Shown: positions 46,255-55,308 of the stretch, in pieces
How positions within the stretch are numbered: position 1 is the first letter of the stretch
How the letters are laid out: the number at the start of each line of letters is the position of its first letter
NCBI RefSeq assembly: GCF_001553605.1
Contig: NZ_CP014229.1
Coordinates: 3,376,501 to 3,440,500 of the forward strand
Direction of reading: 5' to 3'
Length of the DNA stretch: 64,000 bases
Source of the DNA: Desulfovibrio fairfieldensis
Lineage (GTDB): Bacteria > Desulfobacterota > Desulfovibrionia > Desulfovibrionales > Desulfovibrionaceae
Notes under the pieces: generated by a model
Databases searched by the model: none
Seen by the model: the letters and a program-made list of their open reading frames with translations, nothing else
What the model was told of the DNA's origin: nothing
Program-made: the position numbers and the translations under genes

Positions 46255-46386
46255 GAAAGTGATTAACCACCTATAATTAAAATTATACTTTTAAAATAAA
46301 AAGATTTCTTGCAATATTATAAAAATAAATATATTTATCCTGAACAAAATTTAATTTTTATAGTAAACCTATAAAATGGAGGCTGT
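46255..46386. other. A+T-rich leader of the RHS gene
   Basis: About 120 bases made almost only of A and T (46260-46380), in sharp contrast to the GC-rich surroundings. It must hold the RHS promoter; several TATAAT-like words (CTATAATTAAAA, TATTATAAAAA, CTATAAAATGG) prevent choosing one. Such islands are usual targets of H-NS-like silencers and a mark of transferred DNA. Confidence 0.55.
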
Positions 46387-47564
46387 ATGTATCGGGATTT
46401 GTGGACAAAAAAATCCGTGCCCGAATGCTTTTCCGTCGCGGTGGACCGTGATGCCGGGGGCAAAATCCTCCGCCGGGAGGAGTATTGGCCCGAGGGCGTG
46501 CGCTGCTTCCGCTACGCCTATGATGCGTCCGGTCATCTGCTCCGTGTGCAGTGCGACGGCCGGGAGCAGGAGGCCTATGCCTATAATGGGGCCGGGCAAC
46601 GGGTGGAGGACATGGCGCGGGGCATCCGCTATATCTATGACGCCGACGGGCGTCTTACGCATGCGGGCGCGCTGCGCATGGCCTATGACAAGGGCGGGCG
46701 GCTGGTCAGCCGGGCGCGTCAGGGCGCTGCCGCCGCGCGGGCTTCAGTCCCCCCGCTCTTGCGGGAAGCCCGGTCCGGCCGTCGCGAGGAGCGTAGCGGG
46801 GAAAGCGGGGCCATGGAATTCAGGTATGACGGCAACCGCCTCGCTGAAGTGCGCTTGCCGGACGGCGCGCTTCGATCCTATCATTATGAAGGAAACGCTC
46901 GTATGCCTTCGCGGGTTCTGGATGACGGCGAGCTGTGCCTGGCCTGGGAATGGAAGGGGCGGCAGACGCCGGTGCGTTGCGTGGACGCCCGAAGCGGGCT
47001 CGGCTATGACTGGGGCTACGAGGGGGGCGGGGAGCCTTTGCCCACGTATGTGGGCATTCAGGGCGAGGCCGTGCGGCGTCTGGGCATTGCGGGCGGCCCT
47101 GGGGCACGGATAAGGACTATTTTTTACTGGGGCTGGACCAGGTGGGCTCGTTCCGCGCCCTGATCAACGGCGCGGGCAGCATCGTCAAGCACGTGGACTA
47201 TGACAGCTTCGGCAATGTGCTCTTCGACAGCCTGCCGGAATTGTACATTCCGCTGGGTTTCGGCGGAGGGATTGTGGACAGGGCTACGGGCCTGGTGCAG
47301 TTCGGTTGCCGGCACTATGATCCGGAGGTGGGCCGCTTCATCAGCCCTGACCCGGCCAAAGACCGGCGCGGCGACGGCGACCTCTACGACTATTGCGTGG
47401 ACGATCCCGTGGGCAGGGTGGATCGGAACGGCCGTTTTTTCTTCCTGCCCCTGTTGGCGGGCATCGGCGGCGGCGCTGTCATGGGCCTGCTCGGTTCCTG
47501 GTTCGCCGCCAAGTCGGCGGACAACATGAAGGAAGAGCGGACGGGCAAAGCCTTATGTATATAG
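46387..47564 (+). pseudogene. RHS-repeat protein, frameshifted
   Basis: From ATG 46387 (GGAGG six bases upstream) a frame encodes YD-type repeats (YAYDASGHLLRVQCDG, YAYNGAGQRVEDMARG, YIYDADGRLTHAG) up to about 47100. The RHS core then continues in another frame: WGTDKDYFLLGLDQVGSFRA, DYDSFGNVLFDS and the conserved end LVQFGCRHYDPEVGRFISPD. The tail has a hydrophobic stretch (FFFLPLLAGIGGGAVMGLLG). The shift lies between about 47040 and 47110, in a G/C-rich run. The complete form would be about 390 residues, a short orphan RHS without a recognisable toxin domain. A sequencing error, decay or phase-variable slip are all possible. Confidence 0.75.
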
Positions 47565-47777
47565 GGGTTGCCGCCCTGCCGCTTATTATGAAGAGCGACA
47601 GCGTGTTAACGTCATTGTGTTGAGTCACCAAGTTCTGTCTTCATTCGTACAACGGCTGAAGCAGCAAACTGAGGTTCCGGCGGAGGTGTGAAACTTACCG
47701 GTCAGAACATCGCGTCCCGACCTATAACAGCGAATAATTTTACCTCGACGGATGATGCGGGGAGCCAATACAGCGCG

Positions 47778-49481
47778 TCATTTCTTGTGTGGAGCGGTAC
47801 AGGGACGGAATCCATTCTTCATGCTGCCGGGTTGGCGGAGGCAAAGGTTCGGGCGTTGGGTATTCGCGCACGGCAAGGGCGCATTGCCGCAACGGTCATC
47901 ATCTTGTGGATAGTACAGGCGGAAGGCATTCTCTGTCCCGGGATGCAGTTCTTGCCAGCTCACACTGGGATGTTGGGGAAGGATCGCAGGGGCCAGCAAG
48001 GTATTGATCGCTGTGAAAGGCAGCTGTTTACTCATACTATATGCTGAACCAAATATCAACAGCGGTATTGCCGTAATCATCAACAATTGCGGCTTCAACA
48101 GATTCATCTGCTCATTGTCCAGACCAAATACCACGCCCAAAGCCAGCCATCCCCAGAAAAATTCCAAACCAAATCGGGGATCCGGCGCGCTACAGAACCA
48201 ATAAACGAGATTGAGCAGCGACCAAGCAAAAAAGAACCATTTAGCCGCCTTCCGGCCAGGCTTGCGAAAGGCGGAAAGCCAGAATACTCCCCCAAGGATA
48301 AGCGGGCACAGCGTGGTGAGCCAAAAAAACTTATCAGCAAGATGTCTTTCCAGCCAGGGACCGAGCCAGAAGGAAAGACCTTTTTCAAGCGCAAGCGGAT
48401 AATCAGGGCCGGGCAGTCGCGCCCACCCCCAAACGGCACGGCTGACCCCATGCACAGCGTCAACGGGTATAGCCCAGTCAACGGGCAATTGAAAAAAGGC
48501 TACCGGAAAAAAGGGCCAACCCGCCACGAGGGAATTGCGAACAAGCCAGAGTATGGCGGCTGAAGTTGGCAGAAACAGAATGATCAGGCTGTCGCGCAGA
48601 TGAAGTTTGTGTGCGCCCCACAGGAACCAGGTAAGTAACAGTATGGCCGCGAAGAGTGCCGGGATGGCCAGCGGCTTGGTCAGAAAAGAGGCCGCTGCGA
48701 GAACAAAAAAAACAGTCAGTCGCTTTGTTGGATTTTCCCGGACGGTTGCGGAAAGAAAAATCGGCAGTATTTCCGCAGAAGCGATAAGATAGAGCAATAA
48801 GGCCGGGCGATCAAAATAAAGGCCGGGGGCAAGACTGCACATCTGCCAGCACAAAATCGGCAGAATGCAAAGCGCGTAAAGGCGCACAGGCCTATACGGA
48901 GATCTGCAGACGCTATAAAAAAAGTAGAGCAAACCGCCCATTAACCAGAGGCCAGGCAGCAGAAAGGCGCTTCGGCCGTTTAAGAGCCCGATTTCCATCT
49001 GGGCTGCCAGAATCAGCCAGGCGGATGTCTGAGCCAGTCTTTCATGCACATTGCCCAGCCCTGGGGGGCTGCCGTACTCTTTTAACCAGCGTACGATTTG
49101 AGCGTGGTAGAGGTCGGTATCATAGGCTTGTCCTTGCCATTCATGTGCCAGATTAAGAGTTATGGCTAGCAATGCCAGAAACAACGGTAAGGAAAAGAGG
49201 ACAAGCTGGACGGGACGCGTATCTTTCAGAAAAGTGCAAAAATTGTGTATTGTGGACGGAATACCCATAAACGTCACAAGCAAAACAAGGCAAATGTTAA
49301 AAGGATGTCCGATGGGCAGGAAGAGCGATGTGGCAAGGCCCATGAGTGTGATGCAAAATATACCAAGCCAAAGGGAAAGAAAGGGGTTGTTGGAGCGCAC
49401 ATGCAGTATTAAAAATAGTGTGTTTCCGGAACAAGTAAGGATAATAATAGATATTATAAGAAATAAAAAAATGAGTAACAT
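47778..49481 (-). CDS. LIC_10190-type integral membrane protein
   Basis: A 567-residue protein with about 12-14 transmembrane helices. The first periplasmic loop reads AYDTDLYHAQIVRWLKEYGS, then PPGLGNVHERLAQTSAW (about residues 120-156), which is the hallmark of the LIC_10190 family, related in layout to GT-C glycosyltransferases and O-antigen polymerases. The soluble end has the family-like RLYYPQDDDRCGNAPLPC. Function is unproven; a lipid-linked sugar enzyme is the best guess given the GtrB-GtrA fusion next upstream. Lower GC than the rest of the window, with an A+T-rich gap before it, points to acquired DNA. Start ATG 49481 has no strong ribosome site. Confidence 0.75.
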   Translation of the reverse strand: MLLIFLFLIISIIILTCSGNTLFLILHVRSNNPFLSLWLGIFCITLMGLATSLFLPIGHPFNICLVLLVTFMGIPSTIHNFCTFLKDTRPVQLVLFSLPLFLALLAITLNLAHEWQGQAYDTDLYHAQIVRWLKEYGSPPGLGNVHERLAQTSAWLILAAQMEIGLLNGRSAFLLPGLWLMGGLLYFFYSVCRSPYRPVRLYALCILPILCWQMCSLAPGLYFDRPALLLYLIASAEILPIFLSATVRENPTKRLTVFFVLAAASFLTKPLAIPALFAAILLLTWFLWGAHKLHLRDSLIILFLPTSAAILWLVRNSLVAGWPFFPVAFFQLPVDWAIPVDAVHGVSRAVWGWARLPGPDYPLALEKGLSFWLGPWLERHLADKFFWLTTLCPLILGGVFWLSAFRKPGRKAAKWFFFAWSLLNLVYWFCSAPDPRFGLEFFWGWLALGVVFGLDNEQMNLLKPQLLMITAIPLLIFGSAYSMSKQLPFTAINTLLAPAILPQHPSVSWQELHPGTENAFRLYYPQDDDRCGNAPLPCANTQRPNLCLRQPGSMKNGFRPCTAPHKK

Positions 49482-49639
49482 TTATTATCTCGATTTATTT
49501 ATAGTTATAATATATTTTTTGCCTGTAAATAGTTGTGAGATGGCTGCATACGAAAATGGCAATATTTGCAGAGTGTTTTTCTTCCACAACGCTGGTGCGA
49601 AAGGTTGTTCCTTCATGGGGCTTCGATAATCCTTTACCA

Positions 49640-50728
49640 TTAAAAGACAAGCTGTTTCCGTAGCAAGAAATTACCCACAAAGCCGACCAGCGTTGACCAT
49701 GCCTTGCTCCAGACCGGCGAGAGACCCAAGCCCGTCAGGCCGGCGGTAACTCCGTAATCCAGAGCGCCCATGATGCAAAGGGTGACGAGATAGGCCAGCA
49801 CTTCTCCTGGTGCCGACCAGCGGGCCTTGTGGCGGAAAAGAACAGCGAGGCATAACAGGTAATTGAGGGCCGCCGCCAGCAAAAAGGCGCATGCTGTGGC
49901 TGTGAAAAGGCTCAGGCTGGCGGCCATAAAAGCGGCGAACAGGGCGATATTGGCCAGGGCGCAGACAGCGCCGATGAAGAAATAGAGCAGTACCTGCATG
50001 GGTAGGGGCGCAGTAGGCGCCCCGTAATGCAAAATGCAGTACAGCGCCCACACTCCGTCACGCCAGCCGGTTTTTTTCCCCTCCTCATAGCTGCGTGGTT
50101 CATAGTGAACAGCGCACTCATAAACTCGGCATTTCAGACGAGCCACCAAGGCAGTGACTTCCGGCTCAAATCCGAAACGGTCTTCACGTAAAAGTGGCAC
50201 GACGTCCTGGATAGTCTCCCGGCTAAAGAGCTTATAGCAGGTTTCCATGTCGCTGATGTCCAGATTGGTGAACATATTGGACACGAATGTCAGAGATCGG
50301 TTCATCCAGGTATGCCAGAAGTAGAGCACTCGCCGGCTGTCCTGGCGCAGATAGCGGGAGCCGTAAACAACATCCGCCTTGCCGCTCAGCAGCGGTTTGA
50401 GAAGTTCCAGATAGTCCAGGGGGGAGTATTCGGCATCGGCGTCCTGAACGCCCACATAGTCGCCATTGGCGCGAGTGAAACCAGTTCGAAGGGCAGCGCC
50501 CTTGCCACGATTTTTTTCATGGCAGAGCAGCGTCACTTCAGGGTGCTTGCGGGCGAGATTGTCTGCAAGAGCAACGCTATTATCCGTTGAGCAGTCATCG
50601 ACAATGATCAACTCAAGCCTGACGCCATGCTCTTTTAAAACAAGACAGCGCTCAACACAGGAAAGAAGCGTTTTTTCTTCGTTATAGCAGGGAATTATAA
50701 GGGATAAAAATATCTCTCTAGTGCACAT
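49640..50728 (-). CDS. Polyprenyl-phosphate sugar synthase fused to a GtrA domain
   Basis: The N-terminal 230 residues are a GT2 enzyme of the DPM1/GtrB type: LSLIIPCYNEEKTLLSCVER, LIIVDDCSTDNS, KGAALRTGFTRANGDYVGVQ, DADAEYSPLDYLEL and VYGSRYL. The last 120 residues contain four transmembrane helices of the GtrA flippase-like family (LLYFFIGAVCALANIALFAA; FVGNFLLRKQLVF). Together they would make a polyprenyl-phosphate sugar and help move it across the membrane. The third Gtr component (GtrII) may be the membrane protein at 17526-19142 or the LIC_10190-type protein next door. TCCTCC on the plus strand marks a GGAGGA ribosome site. Confidence 0.88.
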   Translation of the reverse strand: MCTREIFLSLIIPCYNEEKTLLSCVERCLVLKEHGVRLELIIVDDCSTDNSVALADNLARKHPEVTLLCHEKNRGKGAALRTGFTRANGDYVGVQDADAEYSPLDYLELLKPLLSGKADVVYGSRYLRQDSRRVLYFWHTWMNRSLTFVSNMFTNLDISDMETCYKLFSRETIQDVVPLLREDRFGFEPEVTALVARLKCRVYECAVHYEPRSYEEGKKTGWRDGVWALYCILHYGAPTAPLPMQVLLYFFIGAVCALANIALFAAFMAASLSLFTATACAFLLAAALNYLLCLAVLFRHKARWSAPGEVLAYLVTLCIMGALDYGVTAGLTGLGLSPVWSKAWSTLVGFVGNFLLRKQLVF

Positions 50729-50790
50729 GTCTTCCTCCTGTAAGAAACAGTACGTTCAATATCTCTCAGAAGCCGCCGCGGAGGCGGGCC

Positions 50791-51549
50791 CTATCCCAGC
50801 TCCATGCCTTCCAGTTCTTTCAGGCCCGCGTGATCCGTGAATTCAAAACAAAGCGGCGTCACAGTGATATAGCCCCGGTTGAGCAGGTCCTTGTCCGACC
50901 CGGCGTTGATGGTATGAGCCGGGATTTCGCCTTCCAGCCACCAGTAGGGCGCGCCGCGCGGATCAAAACGCTCCAGATAGACGTTTTTCCAGACCGCGCT
51001 GGTCTGCGGGCAGGCGCGCAGGCCCTTGGCCTCATCCAGGGTTCCCGCCGGGTAATTGAGGTTGATCACCCGGCGAGGGGCCAGGCGGGACCAGTCGATG
51101 CGTCCGGCCAGAGCCACGGCGTGACGGGCCTGGGGCAGCAGATCCCCGTTGCCCAGATGGTCGTCATGGGAGACGGCCAGGCTGGGCAGATCCTCATGGG
51201 CCGCTTCCGTGGCCGCGCCCACCGTGCCGGAATAAAGGATGTCCGGCCCCACATTGGGCCCGGCGTTGATGCCGGAAATCACCATGTCCGGCTTGCGCGG
51301 CAGCAGGCGGCCCAGGGCCAGCTTGACGCAGTCCGTGGGCGTGCCGTATATGCCCGTGCCCCTGAAGCCGGGCTCCTCGAATTCCATGGCCCGCAGGGGG
51401 TCGAAGACCGTGAGGGAATGCCCCACCCCGGATTGCTGGCGCATGGGGGCCACCACATGCACGCTATGCCCGGCTTCCAGCAGGGCCGCGTACATGGCCC
51501 TGAGGCCCGGAGCCCGGATGCCGTCGTCGTTGGTCAGCAGAACGTCCAT
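50791..51549 (-). CDS. surE: 5'/3'-nucleotidase SurE
   Basis: Metal-dependent nucleoside monophosphate phosphatase with a role in stationary-phase survival. The 252-residue protein starts MDVLLTNDDGIRAPGLRAMY, with the DD metal ligands at residues 8-9, and contains VISGINAGPNVGPDILYSGT followed by VGAATEAAHEDLPSLAVS. ATG 51549 follows GAGG; a longer in-frame start adds a non-conserved stretch. It stands alone, divergent from the YhaM-like gene. Confidence 0.96.
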   Translation of the reverse strand: MDVLLTNDDGIRAPGLRAMYAALLEAGHSVHVVAPMRQQSGVGHSLTVFDPLRAMEFEEPGFRGTGIYGTPTDCVKLALGRLLPRKPDMVISGINAGPNVGPDILYSGTVGAATEAAHEDLPSLAVSHDDHLGNGDLLPQARHAVALAGRIDWSRLAPRRVINLNYPAGTLDEAKGLRACPQTSAVWKNVYLERFDPRGAPYWWLEGEIPAHTINAGSDKDLLNRGYITVTPLCFEFTDHAGLKELEGMELG

Positions 51550-51694
51550 TTGACAATACCTCGGAAAGAAGGGAATCTGCAAAGACAGGGATTCCCGCGC
51601 CGCCGTGGCCCGCGCGGGAGAAAAGAGTCATTCAAAGCACGGGCGCGGCGGGCCGGAGCCCGGCCCCGGTCGCGCGCCGTAACGCGGACAATAT

Positions 51695-52756
51695 ATGGAA
51701 AAAGGTTCTTACGTCAAAGACATCGGTCCGGCCTCCGAGGCGCGCGGCCTGTTCGTGGTCAGTCAGGCGGCCCAGGGGCAGTCGCGCAACGGGCCCTACT
51801 GGCGGCTGACCCTGGCCGACGCCAGCGGCAGCCTGGAGGCCAAGATCTGGCATCCGCTCAGCGCGGAGTTCAGCGACATTCCCGTGGGTTCCGTGGTCTG
51901 GGCCGAAGGCCGCGCCGGTCTCTACCGGGACCAGGTCCAGCTCACGGTGGAACAGTTGCGCCCGCTCTCCGAAGAGGAGGGCGCGGCTGTGGACCAGGCC
52001 GCGTTGCTGCCCGCCAGCCCATTTTCCCTGGACGAAATGCTGGACGAGCTGCTGGCCCTCTGCAAAGAGGAATTCAGCCACGCGCCCTGGCGCAAGCTGG
52101 TGCTTGGCGTGTTCAACAATCAGGAATTGCGCGCGTCCTTCCGGGTTTGCCCGGCGGCCAAGGGCGTGCACCACGCCTATGTGGGCGGCCTGCTGGAACA
52201 TACCTTGAGCGTGTTCAGGCTCTGTCGGCGCATTGCCGACCAGTATCCCGAACTGGACCGCCAGGCCCTGCTGGCCGGGGCCCTGTTCCACGATTTCGGC
52301 AAGATCCGCGAATTTTCCGGCGGCCTGGCCAACGACTACACGGATGAAGGCCGCCTGCTGGGCCATCTCATGCTGGGCGTGGAAATGCTGGCCCCGTACC
52401 TGGCTAAATCCGGTCTGGACGAGGGGCTGCAACGCCATCTCAAGCATCTCATTCTGAGTCATCACGGCGAGTTGCAGTTCGGCGCGGTGCGCCAGCCGCA
52501 CACCGCTGAGGCTCTGGCCCTGCACTATGCCGACAACCTGGACGCCAAAATGGCCCAGTGCCGGGGCCTGTTTGACCAGTTGGGCGGGGAAGGCCAGGAC
52601 TGGACGCCCTGGCAGGCCACTCTGGGGCGGCCCCTGTACCGGGCCCCGCGCACCCCGGAAGCCTCGAAACCGGAGACCGCGGCTTCCGCCTCGTCCGCGG
52701 CAAAAGGCCGTAAAAAAGCGGTGAGGGAAGAATGTTTATCTCTTTTGAAGGTATAG
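51695..52756 (+). CDS. YhaM-like 3'-5' exoribonuclease (OB fold plus HD domain)
   Basis: The 353-residue protein has an N-terminal OB-fold ([40 protein letters not shown]). An HD-type phosphohydrolase domain follows: [35 protein letters not shown] with the His-Asp pair (about residues 206-220) and [16 protein letters not shown]. This combination is that of YhaM/CBF1 nucleases, which trim RNA or single-stranded DNA from the 3' end. The C-terminus is a Lys/Ala-rich tail. It overlaps tmk by 25 bases, which implies a shared mRNA. Confidence 0.88.
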   Translation: MEKGSYVKDIGPASEARGLFVVSQAAQGQSRNGPYWRLTLADASGSLEAKIWHPLSAEFSDIPVGSVVWAEGRAGLYRDQVQLTVEQLRPLSEEEGAAVDQAALLPASPFSLDEMLDELLALCKEEFSHAPWRKLVLGVFNNQELRASFRVCPAAKGVHHAYVGGLLEHTLSVFRLCRRIADQYPELDRQALLAGALFHDFGKIREFSGGLANDYTDEGRLLGHLMLGVEMLAPYLAKSGLDEGLQRHLKHLILSHHGELQFGAVRQPHTAEALALHYADNLDAKMAQCRGLFDQLGGEGQDWTPWQATLGRPLYRAPRTPEASKPETAASASSAAKGRKKAVREECLSLLKV

Positions 52757-53385
52757 AAGGCTCGGGCAAGTCCACGGCCCAGCGCCTGCTGGCCGAACAT
52801 CTGCAAGGGCTCGGATACGACCCCCTGCTCACCCGCGAGCCGGGCGGCTGCGCTCTGGGCCGCAGCCTGCGTCCCATTCTGCTGGACGCCCGCACGCGCG
52901 GCCTGTCCAGCCGAGCCGAGCTCTATCTCTTCCTGGCGGATCGCGCCCAGCATGTGGCCGAGGTCATCCGCCCGGCCCTGGAAGCCGGGCAGACCGTGCT
53001 CTGCGACCGCTACGCGGATTCCACCCTGGCTTACCAGGGCTATGGCCGCGGCCTGGACCCGGAACATCTGCGCCGCATCAACGACATGGCGACCGGCGGC
53101 CTCATGCCGGACCTGACCCTGCTGCTGGACCTGCCCGTGCATTGCGGCCTGGAGCGGGCCGGTCTGCGCAACCGGGAAGAGGGCACCGTGCTCTCCGAAG
53201 GCCGTTTCGACGCCGAAAGCCTGGAGTTTCATGAGCGCGTGCGCCAGGGGTACCGGAGCCTGGCCGCCGAGGAACCCGAGCGCTTTGCCATCATCGACGC
53301 GGCCCAGCCGCCCGAGGATGTGGTGCTGCAATGCATTTCGGCGGTGGAGGCCTCGTTGCGACAGCGGGGCCGAGGACTGGACTGA
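52732..53385 (+). CDS. tmk: Thymidylate kinase
   Basis: Phosphorylates dTMP to dTDP. The 217-residue protein shows the P-loop [20 protein letters not shown] (residues 2-21), the DRY-type motif [18 protein letters not shown] (about 89-106) and the LID region [20 protein letters not shown]. Length is typical. It starts within the end of the YhaM-like gene, with GAGGGAAG upstream, and is followed after 39 bases by an uncharacterised gene on the same strand. Confidence 0.96.
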   Translation: MFISFEGIEGSGKSTAQRLLAEHLQGLGYDPLLTREPGGCALGRSLRPILLDARTRGLSSRAELYLFLADRAQHVAEVIRPALEAGQTVLCDRYADSTLAYQGYGRGLDPEHLRRINDMATGGLMPDLTLLLDLPVHCGLERAGLRNREEGTVLSEGRFDAESLEFHERVRQGYRSLAAEEPERFAIIDAAQPPEDVVLQCISAVEASLRQRGRGLD

Positions 53386-53424
53386 ATTTCTGTTCAGCGG
53401 AACCGGAAGCATAAGGAGCACGGC

Positions 53425-53766
53425 ATGAGCGAAATATACACCCTCCTCGCGGAAGGAAGCCGCCTGCGTTTTGAGCCGCGCCAGGACGACGTCCTGGACG
53501 ATATTCTGGCTCTGGGCAAGCAGTCCGGCGACTATGAGATCGTCAGCCGTCTGGGCGATCCCGGCCTGTTGCACTGCGCGGTCTTCCGTCGCAGCGAGGG
53601 CAGCGGCGGCTGTTTCGCCTTGTACGACGGCAACGGCCCATTGTTCGCCGCCGTGGCGGAAAGCAATCTGGCCTTCGGCCTGGGCCAGGGCTTTTTCGGC
53701 AGAATGGTTTCCGATGCCCGTTACGGGGCCGATATTTTCGAAAATATGGACGAGTCCGATGACTGA
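53425..53766 (+). CDS. Uncharacterised 113-residue protein
   Basis: A soluble alpha/beta protein with no signal peptide. It starts MSEIYTLLAEGSRLRFEPRQ, has an acidic middle (DDVLDDILALGKQSGDYEIV) and ends in SDARYGADIFENMDESDD. I recognise no family. AAGGAG lies upstream of ATG 53425. Its stop overlaps the start of the deacetylase-family gene by eight bases, so the two are probably translated together and may act together; this is inference. Confidence 0.75.
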   Translation: MSEIYTLLAEGSRLRFEPRQDDVLDDILALGKQSGDYEIVSRLGDPGLLHCAVFRRSEGSGGCFALYDGNGPLFAAVAESNLAFGLGQGFFGRMVSDARYGADIFENMDESDD

Positions 53767-55093
53767 GCCCCTTGTGGCCGCCCGCCGTCTGGGGGTGGTC
53801 TTTTTTCCGGCTTTCGACTGGGCCATTTCCGCCACCCATCCGGAACGCGAGGAGCGCCTGCTCTACACCCGCGACCAGTTGCAGGAAGAGGGCCTTTTCG
53901 ACATTCCGGGCATCACCGAATACCGGCCTTCTTTTGCCTCCCACGCCCAACTGGCGCGCGCCCACTTCTGCCTGCCCTCGGTGGGCGCGGTGAGCACGGA
54001 TTCCCATCTGGCGTCCGCCGGGGGCGCCATCGCCGCCGCGCGCCTGGTGCTGGAAAAAAAAGAGGACAAGGCCTTCGCCCTGGTGCGCCCGCCCGGACAC
54101 CACGCCATGCGCGTGGTCCACGGCAATCGCGGCTTCTGCAACATCAACAACGAAGCCGTGATGGTGGAGTACATCCGCGATCATTATCCCCATCCCGATG
54201 GTCGGCCCCTGCGCATCGCCATCGTGGACACGGACGTGCACCACGGCGACGGCACCCAGGATGTGTTCTGGAATGATCCGCACACCCTGTTCATCTCCCT
54301 GCACCAGGACGGCCGCACGCTCTATCCCGGCACCGGTTTTCCGCAGGAATGCGGCGGCCCGGCGGCCCTGGGCAGGACCATCAATATCCCCCTGCCGCCG
54401 GAAACCTCGGACGAGGGCTACCTTTACGCCGTCGAGCATGCCGTGTTGCCCATTCTGGCCGAATTCAAGCCGGATCTGGTCATCAATTCCGCCGGACAGG
54501 ACAATCACTTCACCGACCCGCTGGCAAATATGCGCCTGTCGGCCCAGGGTTACGCGGCCCTGAACAAGGCCCTGAATCCGGACATCGCCGTGCTGGAAGG
54601 CGGTTACGCCATCCGGGGCGCGCTGCCCTATGTCAATATGGGCATCTGTCTGGCTCTGGCCGGACTTTCGGCGGAAGACATCCGCGAGCCGGGCTGGACC
54701 CCGTCCTCCACCCGCCAGCGGCCCGAAGTGGGCCAGTATATCGCCAAGCTCTGCGACCAGATTGTGGAACTCTACCGGCGGCCTCCGGCACAACCCGCCG
54801 AAGGCCGGGAGGAAGACGGCTGGTGGGTGCGGAGCAAGCATATTTTTTACGACACGGACATGCTGCGCGAAAGCCAGCGCGAAGCCTGGCGGCTCTGCGC
54901 GGACTGTTCCGGCCTGGGCCGCATTGAAACCAGCTCGGAACGGGTGGACCGTTCCCTTTGCCTGCTGATTCCGCGCCACGCCTGCCCGCGCTGCCGGGGC
55001 GAGGGCGCGGCCCTGGCGGAGCAGGCCCGCAAAAGCGGCCGTTACGCGCATGTGCTGGTGCTGGACGGAGACAAGAGCGACGTTGCGGCTTGA
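53759..55093 (+). CDS. Histone-deacetylase-family (AcuC/APAH-like) protein with Cys-rich C-terminus
   Basis: The 444-residue protein is a zinc amidohydrolase of the arginase/HDAC fold. Motifs include LVRPPGHHAMRVVHGNRGFC (about residues 103-122; the HH pair), VDTDVHHGDGTQDVFWNDPH (about 156-175; Asp and His zinc ligands) and NSAGQDNHFTDPLANMRLS. Bacterial members deacetylate acetyl-lysine proteins or acetylpolyamines. About 120 residues follow the catalytic core and end in a likely zinc ribbon: CADCSGLGRIE ... CPRCRGEG. The two genes after it make carboxynorspermidine-route polyamines, so an acetylpolyamine substrate is attractive but unproven. ATG 53759 overlaps the preceding gene. Confidence 0.88.
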   Translation: MTEPLVAARRLGVVFFPAFDWAISATHPEREERLLYTRDQLQEEGLFDIPGITEYRPSFASHAQLARAHFCLPSVGAVSTDSHLASAGGAIAAARLVLEKKEDKAFALVRPPGHHAMRVVHGNRGFCNINNEAVMVEYIRDHYPHPDGRPLRIAIVDTDVHHGDGTQDVFWNDPHTLFISLHQDGRTLYPGTGFPQECGGPAALGRTINIPLPPETSDEGYLYAVEHAVLPILAEFKPDLVINSAGQDNHFTDPLANMRLSAQGYAALNKALNPDIAVLEGGYAIRGALPYVNMGICLALAGLSAEDIREPGWTPSSTRQRPEVGQYIAKLCDQIVELYRRPPAQPAEGREEDGWWVRSKHIFYDTDMLRESQREAWRLCADCSGLGRIETSSERVDRSLCLLIPRHACPRCRGEGAALAEQARKSGRYAHVLVLDGDKSDVAA

Positions 55094-55308
55094 CGATGCG
55101 GTCTGTTCCGGACCATAGAGAATTTAACGCTTGGAACACTGGTTTACGGCGAGCAAAGCCCGCCAGCATGTCGTGGCAAGGATTTGCAGAGAAGTTTTTA
55201 CAGAGCAATGCAGTCATTTCAAACGTGAATCGCTCCGGAAGAGGCTTCCGGAACTGGGGAATCTCGGGTCTCCGACGGCGTTATCATTTGGAGAAAGAAG
55301 GAGCAGAT

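Noticed and set aside
46376-47113. A 245-codon frame overlapping the RHS gene in another phase
   Set aside because: Arg/Cys/Gly-rich shadow of the YD repeats; the frame from 46387 has the ribosome site and repeat motifs.
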